Assembly (NCBI GenBank): GCA_025174535.1
Contig: JALBUN010000017.1
Location: 620,001-684,000 of the forward strand
Direction: 5' to 3'
Length of the DNA: 64,000 bases
Source of the DNA: Cantharellus purpuraceus
Lineage: Eukaryota; Basidiomycota; Agaricomycetes; Cantharellales; Hydnaceae
A program made the translations under genes and the position numbers. The notes beneath the pieces were generated by a model. That model worked only from the letters and a program-made list of their open reading frames with translations. It had not been told where the DNA came from and did not search any database. Positions 53,063-61,619 of this stretch are shown here, piece by piece; positions within the stretch are counted from its first letter, which is position 1; each line of letters begins with the position of its first letter.

Positions 53063-53434
53063 TTACCACCTTTGGACGACCATAGATGCGCCCAGCGCCA
53101 GTCTTTTGGTTAGGATACTCGTCTGGCTCTTTGCTTTATTCCTCCTTCCCCCTGATATCACTCTGAAAATACGCGCATTATAATCATGTAAAGTAGCCTG
53201 TAGCTCTACTATCCTGCATAAAATGGGCTCAGAACCGTCGATGGCGTCCTCTAGAGCCGTTGGATACTGTTTAAGGAGTATCTGCGCCCAGCAGTCGGGC
53301 TCTGAGCCGCCTCTTGGGCACGAACCTGCCATTCTAGGAGGGGTACGCCTCCCTCTCTTGGATAATCTTTGTGTAATCTTTTGGCGTGAGTTCCTTCCCC
53401 CATCATCACGAGGTGTGGGGCCCCTCAATATCAC
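53063..53434 (-). CDS. Hypothetical 123-codon frame
   Basis: The minus-strand frame contains a stretch with helical character (ILLKQYPTALEDAIDGSEPI, LCRIVELQATLHDYNARIFR), flanked by basic low-complexity ends. No family recognised and no second copy for comparison. It could be an exon of a gene upstream of the HMG regulator or a chance frame. Confidence 0.2.
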   Translation of the reverse strand: MILRGPTPRDDGGRNSRQKITQRLSKRGRRTPPRMAGSCPRGGSEPDCWAQILLKQYPTALEDAIDGSEPILCRIVELQATLHDYNARIFRVISGGRRNKAKSQTSILTKRLALGASMVVQRW

Positions 53435-54250
53435 CCCCCGGAATTTTCCTTGAGTTTAGATGTTCCGCTGTCGTGCGGCCCAGTTCATTAATGCCCACAT
53501 GATTCTACTTCTCTCCGAGGCGTTTGGAACTGAACACGGTTCCCATGATACATGGACACGCTTGCACCTCCATTGAGGGCACCATCTGTGTCAGGTTGTT
53601 TGTAACTGTTCCCGGCCCCTCGTGGATTGCTGGCCGTGCTGCCATTTTTACGGCCGTGGTTTCTATCTCCCATACACAGCTGATATGTGGCACACGATCG
53701 AGATCCACCAGCAGTTTGCCACCTCACTATCACGCAGGACAACAACACACTGTCTATTCATCACTATGCACAACGCTATGCAAGGCGGAGTTTGGGACAT
53801 GCATCTCAAGCGGGTGTTTACATGCAGGCGCAGTCTCCGGAACCAACCCCTCGTCCTTGAATTCGCGCAATCACACAGCAACGCGCATGATGATAGTGCC
53901 AATCTTGGAATTACCGCCAGCGCCACAGTGCCATTTCTAGAACAATAAGATCCAGGCTGTATCTGGCTTCCCACATTCTTCTTGTCTATTGGTCCCATAT
54001 TTCTGGATCAGTGACATGTACTACAACAGCCTTCAACCATCATCTCATCTCATGATTTATTATCTGCACTCCCTCAACCACCACCACATCTCACTAGACT
54101 AGTTCTCATAGGATAATTTTAAAGTGACCTGTGTTTATTCTGAGCCACTCTCTTGGAGCGGAGATCAGCCATCTGGCTGCACACACCATGCATACACCAC
54201 TCTACGGAGAAACTAGTGGGGCGGGAATCGCCCAATCCCCGAACACCTAC
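53435..54250. other. CpG-rich sequence, no gene recognised
   Basis: Several overlapping short frames on both strands (53505-53998) have no motif, no consistent exon signals and no copy elsewhere in the window. The composition resembles the gene island rather than the transposons. A diverged gene with introns cannot be excluded. Confidence 0.35.
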
Positions 54251-54254
54251 ACCT

Positions 54255-54850
54255 ACTCCTCTAGACACCGGAATCTGGCAAGGTCAAGGCTTCTGGACGT
54301 TCGCACGTTCCTGGACTCCGCCATAATATCCTCGCATATTTCCGTGCACTCACCCGCTCGATCTGCTTTATCAGGCGCGCACGTTCTCACACGGTGCATA
54401 TCAAAAAGGACGAGGCGGTGTACATCTAACACAGGTTCTCTCAAAGGGTCACGCATGCGGCCAGGCGCTAAAAATCTGGCAAGGCGAAATATTGATAGAC
54501 GCGAGAAATCTGGCAAGGCGAAATATACAATTGATAGATGCACCCGGACTTTGAAAAACGTCTATCGGTGCATCAAGGAGCTAAAAATATAGCAGCCAGA
54601 CGTGGAATGCGCGCTCGTGATAAAAAAAAAAAAATTTTTGTCGCCACTAAGGCATAAAATGCCGAGCTAATATCCTCCAAAAAAACAATTCAAACATTCC
54701 GTACGCCGGGATGCTAAATGTGGCAGAGCCAATTTACTGATAGATCGGAACACACCATGGCGTCTATCCTCAAAGGTCATTTATGGCGCCAGGCCGTGTG
54801 CTAAAAATCTTCAACTAGTGATAGAATACAGTGGGGGGATAGATGAACGG
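54255..54850. repeat. Decayed array of 'ctaaaaatctggcaagg...gataga' units with interleaved inverted repeats
   Basis: A 20-nt sequence AATCTGGCAAGGCGAAATAT occurs at 54473-54492 and 54507-54526. Weaker copies lie at 54272 and 54803, with GATAGA motifs after most units. Two 8-bp inverted repeats interleave: GATAGACG (54494-54501) with CGTCTATC (54559-54566), and GATGCACC (54537-54544) with GGTGCATC (54567-54574). An A13T5 run lies at about 54622. Unknown nature; the 54131-54592 ORF overlaps it and is not trusted. Confidence 0.5.
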
Positions 54851-55690
54851 ACCGAACAGAGTGCCTAAGGCCTGCCAGTGAGGTTTCTGCGTGGGATATC
54901 ACCTGGAAGGCCATATCACTCCATATGCAACCTTGAAAGTGTCGCAATACAATTATCCTCGTGCCCGCAGTCTACATTTGGAGCCTTGTGCATGAGCAAA
55001 TCAGATCCTTGGACAGTGACCAATACCCTGGAGGGGGGCGCATCCAGTAGTCATCGATCCCGGCCGGGCGCCCCGGTCTGCCCGATGTGCCCCGATGCGG
55101 ACCGATATCTGCAGGCCGCAAGCATTTGGCGCGGTTCCCACACATTGTAGTCAGGATCTGGCAGACCAAGTTTCATAAGGGGCCACCTAAAATGAGATCT
55201 ATCATATCTATTCTGAGATAGAAAAGGCACCGATACATCATGCCTTTTTAGGTGATCATAAGTGTCCCGGAAAACACTCTATGTGCGCATGTATGTGCTT
55301 GTGTGGGAGCCAAAGCCTTACCGTTATTGAGGCCGAATATGCCGTAGAGTCCGGGAGTTGCCGTGTGCGAAATTTGCTTGTTGAGGTCGCGGAGTCATTC
55401 AGATTGTCAAAGGCTTCCCAGCGATGGTTAGCTTCCTTTGACTTCGGGCTTTAATAACGCATGCCGTGCTTGTTCCAGCCAGCGTGGGGCAGACAGAAGG
55501 CGCTGCGTGCGTGCACCTTGGATCCTTTTCAAGAACGTGGCCGGCTTGCATGTGTTGCGTCACCAACGAATCGCGGATATATCCGTTCTACTAGAAGAAC
55601 ACTATGAGGGTCCTTGAAAGCGCATGGGAAGTGGAGATCAATTGACGCCGCCGTGGTTCCTGACGTTGAACGAGACTCGGGGGAGAAGAT
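54851..55690. other. Unassigned CpG-rich sequence
   Basis: No recognisable domain, LTR or RNA gene. The short minus frame 55529-55750 (FYICRIFSPESRSTSGTTAA) has no support beyond being open. Composition is gene-island-like up to about 55600. Confidence 0.3.
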
Positions 55691-56040
55691 GCGGCAGATA
55701 TAAAACTCGCTTTTTCGACTCCGAGTCTCTGTAAGCCTCAATCCCGGCATTCATAAAAACAGCCCTATTTTGGTGTGCATCTCCCATTGAGCTCGATATT
55801 CTATGAACCAATTTAGTCCTTGAGACCAAGATTTGATTAAACTGGTGTTGCCATGATGGTCGTTGAACGTTGAACACTACAGAGATCCCTGAAAGAGAGA
55901 GATGAGAAACATGGCTTTAGATGGCTTGTCGACTCCGGGTCTCAGAACCTGTCTGCTTCCATTTTGGCATTCATGAAACCACCACTCTTTCATTTCTTGA
56001 TGTACATCTCCCATTGAGCTTGATATTATGAGTTGATGGT
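55690..56040. repeat. Degenerate direct repeat (~110 bp, 235 bp apart)
   Basis: 55707-55796 and 55929-56030 share 'cgactccg(a/g)gtctc', 'ggcattcat(a/g)aaa' and 'catctcccattgagct(c/t)gatatt'. Several differences are CG to TG. It may be a decayed LTR end pair; the element is not identified. Confidence 0.45.
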
Positions 56041-56318
56041 GCTTCACTGTCCATCACATTGTGAAGGATTGGATGTGCAGTCTGTCAGTCAAAGCAGATT
56101 GTAGAGGACTTGATTCAATGTTACTAGTAGCAGAAATCTACCTGCTTTTATACAAGTCAACTATTCCACTCCACTCTCAATTTGACATGTCAGATAATAA
56201 GAAACTTTTGTCCATCTTATTGTCCAATCCACTATTGTCTTGTTGTCCCTACCCTTCTTTTTATTCTCTCCTATTGTCTGTCCACTCTAACCTTCCTTGA
56301 ATGTCTGATCTGTTGGCA
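56041..56318 (-). mobile_element. Copia family H LTR (minus), 5' part
   Basis: On the minus strand a polypurine tract (TTTGAGGGGGAG, about 56319-56330) is followed by a terminus TGCCAACAGATCAGACATTC at 56318. The LTR runs left; its end was not located (about 56041 is a guess). It belongs to the RNase H fragment to its right. Confidence 0.5.
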
Positions 56319-56628
56319 CTCCCCCTCAAATTGAGAGGTCTGAGTAACCTATCTTTCTGTGAAGATATTGGTGTTGATTTGGCTCCAGGCCCTAACAAAA
56401 CCAGATAGCAATACATTGTGTTAGGATCCCTAAATTGAAGTAGCGTTCAGAGTAAAGTGTATGATTGGAACACTTTTTACGGCTTATTGGCTCTAGGATA
56501 ATCGTTTGTTGTTTTGTCCTTGTTTACATAAGTACAGTATGTAGCAACTCAGGTGTTGCATCTCTATTTCTTTTACATGGCCAAAAGCTATGCTTGCTCC
56601 CTGCCTCTGACAAGGCCCCATCAGCCTT

Positions 56629-57243
56629 TCAGTTTCCATCACTCCCACTCGAGTGAAGCTGGAGGCCCATTGCCTGCACAAACTTCCAGTGCTTTTCACA
56701 CCCCAACACTTTGGTCAACATGTCCGTGACCATATCTTTGGTTGGCACATATCTGACAACCACCTCTCCCATGGCCACTAAGTTGTCATGGAAGTAATGA
56801 TATTTACATTGTATGTGCTTGGTCCTGGCACAGTACTGCACATCCTTGCTCAATATTATTGCAGCTTGGTTGTCACATGGTTACCCCCTTTTGGATATGC
56901 CCTAGCTCTGTGAAGAAAGTACATAGCCAGGCAATGTGTTGTCCAGCATTGCTGAAGCCTATATATTTGGATTCGGTAGATGAGAGTGCTACCATTGACT
57001 GGCGTTTACTTGCCCATCCTATCACTCCTCAGTTGCTGATAAACACATATCCTGATGTTGATCGTGAAGTGTCAGAGTCACCAGACCATCAGTGTAGCCA
57101 TGGAAATTCATGTCCATTGAGACATCTGAGCCGTTGAAGCTAAGTTCCATATCTCGAGGCCCTTTCAAATACCTTAGTCCGCATTTTGCTAGCTCCCAGT
57201 GGCATGATTTAGGATTTGCGTTGTAATGTCTGAGTACTCCCAT
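56629..57243 (-). pseudogene. pol: Copia family H RNase H region (decayed)
   Basis: Two minus-strand frames: GVLRHYNANPKSCHWELAKC, GLRYLKGPRDMELSFNGSDV and FHGYTDG (57022-57243), then KHIQCKYHYFHDNLVAMGEV, VRYVPTKDMVTDMLTKVLGC and KHWKFVQAMGL (56629-56853). This is the Ty1/copia order 'HWxAAKRxLRYLKGT...GYxDAD...KHIDVKYH...YVPTxxMxADxLTK'. Frame changes and missing central residues mark it as dead. Confidence 0.85.
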
Positions 57244-57345
57244 AAGGAATGCAATGTCCCTTGCATTGCATACATGAGTGATCCCACTACGCTTGTGTAT
57301 GACACCATCTTTCCTCTGATTTCCATCTTGGTCACGACAGGGTCC

Positions 57346-57593
57346 TGTTTTGGAACCTGCAAAATTATGGTGTTAGGGCAAACTCTAAATCACCACAATT
57401 CCGTGAATGAACAGCTGAGAAGAATATCAAACCCTGCTGCAGCACAACTCCAGAAACAATTTAATGTTTGTACTTTGGTTACAATCCTTTGTATTGGTCA
57501 ATGCAGACTATATGCAGAGAAGTAATATGTTTCTTAGCAGCAAGAAATGAATAAGACTTCCAGAGTCTAGAGTTCACGGACGCTTAGGGGTCC
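57346..57593 (-). mobile_element. Family E/G LTR end, partial tandem copy
   Basis: 248 bp equal to the first 248 bp (minus-strand 3' end) of the LTR that follows at 57594. GGTCC stands before both copies (57341-57345 and 57589-57593), so a short-homology tandem duplication is likely. Confidence 0.7.
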
Positions 57594-59020
57594 TGTTTTG
57601 GAACCCACAAAATTATGGTGTTAGGGCAAACTCTAAATCACCACAATTCCCTGAATGAACAGCTGAGAAAAATATCAAACCCTGCTGCAGCACAACTCCA
57701 GAAACAATTTAACGTTTGTACTTTGGTTACAATCCGTTGTAATGGTCAATGCAGACAATACACAGGAAGGTAATACATTTCTTAGCAGTAGGGAATAATA
57801 AGACTTCCAGAGTCTAGAGTTCACGGACGCTTAGGGGTCCAGATATTCCAAAAAGAGGGGAATGCACTTAGAGGCTAGAGGAAGTAGGCAGATGAATCCA
57901 ACCGTCCAACCAGTGACACTCTGAAGCGGGTAACAGCGATGTGTGAAGTAGTCTAGCAACTGCTTCACATGAGTTCAAGATCCTAATGCTCTGCAAAGGC
58001 AGCACACACTAGTAACTTAAACAAAGAGCACTAATGGCAGGACTATCGACAGACAATCTCACCCTGTAGATTTGTAGTCACGTGAGGCAGATACTACACT
58101 CACGCCCAAAGCAGGACAATCACTACTTCGAGTGCAATCGAATACAGTTACACAACTGTAAGCGACCCTTGAACTGGACAATCAACAGTTACTGAGATAT
58201 AGGGGATGACACTGTATGTCACTCTAGTCACACTGATGTGCAAATGATGGGGTAGAAAATGGTTATTTATTCAGAGGCAGAATGGGCTCCTTTTATATTG
58301 TATTTACAGGAGCTGACTAATACTACTGGAAACTTCTACCTATTAATAGATGGAAACTACTGGAAGCTAGTGGAATATGTAAGAAGGGGGTGGAAGTTTC
58401 CTAGCCAATGAGCTGCTTGGATTTGCTCTGACTCATGGCATGAGTCATGGATGGAGTCATAGTGTGACTCAGAGCAGGAGTCATGGTATGAGTCATGGAA
58501 GGAGTCATAGCATGAGTCATGGCAGGAGTCATTGCATGAGTCACCATTACCCAAATAACTCAGTCAATACTTCGTTTCCTGGGCTGATAAGCACAGCCAT
58601 GGGTAGGCACAGCTTCTATTGAACTCTTCACTGAAAATGGAGTCAGGAGGTGCAGTGGTTGTGAAGATATTGAGCATTTACTGGCAGTGGTGACCAGGAG
58701 TCGGAGATTAAAATGAGTCATGTGATTGAAAATGAGTCAGTAGTCTGGGTGACTCCGGCTGACTTTAGGGCTGGTGACATCTGCGAAGGTTTGTGGGTCC
58801 ATGTTGGTCCCAAAACTTTGCCCAGCAGAACAATAAGTTTGTAGACTCATTTCTGCATGGAAAATTCCCAAAAAAAATATGAAAAAATAGAGAATATTTG
58901 AATGGCCCTGAATCAAGAGAAAGCAGCACATATATGCTGATATTTTAAGGCCATGAAGCGAAATTGTACAGTTTTGGAACTTTAAACAAGATCTTTTAAG
59001 GGAAAACCAGTTCCCATACA
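57594..59020 (-). mobile_element. Family E LTR E4 (minus)
   Basis: A full 1427-bp family E LTR, TGTTTTGGAACC...CCCATACA in plus view. Eight TGA(C/G)TCA sites at about 58431-58740. Flanks do not match (GGTCC and TTCAT). To its right, 59021-59085 reads on the minus strand AALTYIQSKENSADLMM, an RNase H-end-like motif, so it probably sits in another dead pol. Confidence 0.88.
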
Positions 59021-59810
59021 TTCATCATCAGGTCTGCTGAATTCTCCTTTGACTGGATGTAGGTAAGTGCTGCTTCATTTGAAGCTGTTATGCACTGGGT
59101 CCGATTGGGGGTCAGAACTTGGATTGGAGTCAGGGGTCAGAGTTGGAGTGGGGATTGGGGTGTGTTGTGGGGTCAGAATGGACTTGGCTTCAGCTTATGT
59201 GCTGTGCCCTCACTAATACCTGTGTCTGAGATTTCAGAGACAGAGTATGACTTAGATGGTTTGGATCAGACTTAGAAGCTAGGCATGATTCGATATTCAA
59301 ACTGGGGAATGAAGTCCCCAGTCATACAGCTTAAATACATATTTGAAATCTAATAATAGTTACTCCAGTGATGGGTCTCTGAGGCCAGCGGCCTTATGTG
59401 AATATGTCCAAGTCTGACAGGGATGGATGTCCAGGTTCCTATGGTGATGCTGATGCATTAATCAGAACTGGAGGCGGATGAGCAAGATCAATGGTGATGA
59501 TCAGACAGACTAATGGAGATGTGAGGGTTTCCAAATGGAGTATAGATTTCATGTGTGCAGGGATCTGGGTGGATCGAATGGGGATCTGGGTGTTGATGAA
59601 TATAGTCATAACAGTATCTCTCTATTAGGGCTGAGCCCTTGAGGCCTCATGTCTGTGGATTGAACAGGTGAGATGGTTGGGTGCAGTTGGAGTTATACTG
59701 GGGTCTGGAGACATATAAAAGGAGAGACATGCTGAGGTCTTATCCTCAATGATATCAAATCCCTTTGCAAATCTGAGTGTGGCTGAGCTTGAGCAGTTGC
59801 TCCTGGCCTG

Positions 59811-60534
59811 ATGGAAGGAAGAGGAAGAGGAATGGAAACAGAAGGAGGAGGAGGCAGAGGAATGGAGATGGAAGGAGGAGGTGATGGTGAAATGGAGATG
59901 GAAGGAGGAGGTGATGGTGGAATGGAGATGGAAGGAGGAGGTGGTGGTGGAATGGCAATGGAAGGAGGAGGAGGTGGTGGAATGGAGATGGAAGGAGGAG
60001 GTGGTGGTGGAATGGAGATGGAAGGAGGAGGGGGAAGAACAGAGATGGAAGGAGGAGGAGGAGGCAGAACAGAGACAGAAGGAGGAGAAGGAAGCAGAGC
60101 AGAGGCAGAGGGAGGAAGAGGCAAACGCAGAGCAAGCGTGCAAGGTCAAGGAACTTGTGGCTGCAAGGCTGAAGGAAGTGGAAGAACAGGAACATAAGTT
60201 AGAGGTCACCATGGAAGTAGAGGAGGGGGTGACCAGGGTGGGGGCAACTAGTCAACTGGGGAGTCCAAGCATGCCAATACAGGCACAGACTCCTGAGGTT
60301 GCCATTATCTCGGTTGCATGGATGGAGTTGACCCGTCCAACACCTGTCCCACCAGTAGACTCACCAGTGCATTGGCAATCATGGCCATTGTTTGTGGCGG
60401 GTGCAGCTGAAGATGATGTGGTGGAGGCAGAGGAGGCAGAAGTGGAGGCAGACCCTGATGTGGACATGGAGCTCAATGCAAATGTGGAGCCTGAGCAGGT
60501 ATGGATGTCGGGATGGATACAGGGCCTGACCTGA
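59811..60534 (+). pseudogene. Element I: Glu/Lys/Arg(Trp)-rich coiled-coil coding repeat
   Basis: A minisatellite of about 15-40 bp units built on 'gaatggagatggaaggagga' encodes, in the frame of 59881-60534, repeats such as VVVEWRWKEEVVVEW followed by KEEEEAEQRQKEEKEAEQRQ. Such charged coils normally lack Trp; the TGG codons are what CGG (Arg) becomes by CpG decay. The frame then runs through an Asp/Glu-rich end to a stop at 60532. A frame change links it to 60501. Confidence 0.5.
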
Positions 60535-61050
60535 CCTTGAATTATTACGAGGAGATGGCCTGGGTAGCCACAGTTGAAGCTTGCAAATGGGCAGAGCTAT
60601 ATGCTGCTGCCACCAAGAAGAACCTCAAGGTCACAGTCTTCTCATTGAAGGCATACCCGAGTGCTGATACAGAGAAGCGGGAGGCAGATTGGAGGATCAT
60701 ATGGCACAAGGCAGAGGATCACTTATTAGTGACTCATAAAAAGGAGTTGCATGTTGCTAGGTCAGCAATTGAGCTTCATAAGCACAAGATGGAGAAGGCT
60801 GCAGTGGAGCAGCAGGACAAGGAGGAGGAGAGGGAAAACTTGGAGGCCATGTTGAAAAAGAGTAGACCACTCAAGGCTCTGGCTCCAATGGAGCCATTCA
60901 GCAGGCCTGGCATAATATGCAACTTGTGTTGTGACATGGGCGTGGAGTGTGTATGGCCCACTGGTCCAACCCACTGACTTCAGTCCTGTGATTGTTGTTG
61001 GGTTGGAAAGGAGGGTGTAGGATCAATGGCAAGTTTGATCCCTGAAGTTG
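60501..61050 (+). pseudogene. Element I protein with Cys-cluster, family unnamed
   Basis: DLTLNYYEEMAWVATVEACK, EADWRIIWHKAEDHLLVTHK and a coil (HKHKMEKAAVEQQDKEEERE) lead to a Cys cluster CNLCCDMGVECVWPTG, TGA at 60975-60977, then in the same frame LQSCDCCWVGKEG. The pattern C-x2-C-x5-C...C-x2-C resembles Cys clusters in abundant repeated proteins of mushroom genomes (from memory, no name assigned). The TGA probably was CGA. Confidence 0.45.
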
Positions 61051-61500
61051 GAGCATCAAGCCATGACCAGTGATCCAAAGAGGGGTGGAGAAAGAATCAG
61101 AAGGTCATCCGACCACAAGGCAGTGGAGACAGGTGCTGTGGCAGCTGGAGGTAGTGGTGTCAGATCAGAGGGAGCAACAACTGGGGCAGGTACAGGGTGC
61201 ATCTCTCCACCCAACAGTACTGTGGGCCAGCTTATCAGGGTGGTTAACATACAGTCAGAGCATCTCCGGTGAATGGAAGGGTTGTTAGTGGACTTGGTCA
61301 AGACAATGAAATGGAAGGAGGTTCTGGAGGGTCGGCAGACTGCTGAGTTGCATCAACTGCAGAAGTTCATGGCCTCTCTGGATGAGGATTCAGACATGGG
61401 GGATGAAAAGGATTGGGTGTCAGATGTGGAGAGTGATGATGAGTCAGAGACAGAGGCTGAGGTAGACAAGGGGAAGGGAAAAAGGAAGTGTGATGTATAA
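61048..61500 (+). pseudogene. Element I C-terminal block with acidic/basic tail
   Basis: One frame with TGA at 61270-61272 between SEHLR and MEGLLVDLVK. The tail is acidic then basic (LDEDSDMGDEKDWVSDVESD and VDKGKGKRKCDV), as in nucleic-acid-associated proteins. No domain recognised. Confidence 0.4.
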
Positions 61501-61619
61501 TTTATAAAAATGAAAATGAAAATGATTGTAATATTTTGGAACAGATTTGAGAATAGCGGAAGCTTTGACTTGTAATTTTGAAGGAGAAAAAGCAGGTTGG
61601 AGTGAGGTTTTCAGAGGTT

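Larger units (their letters stand above)
59086..61500 (+). mobile_element. Element I (plus): LTR and internal coding region, no pol
   Basis: LTR starts TGTTATGCACTGGGTCCGAT. Promoter-like CATATAAAAGG near 59710. A purine-rich coding repeat follows at 59811-60130, then two coding blocks (60501-60977 and 61048-61500). No protease, RT or integrase is visible and no 3' LTR is found before the opposing Ty3 pol at about 61620. It is either a non-autonomous LTR element or one truncated on the right. Confidence 0.65.
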
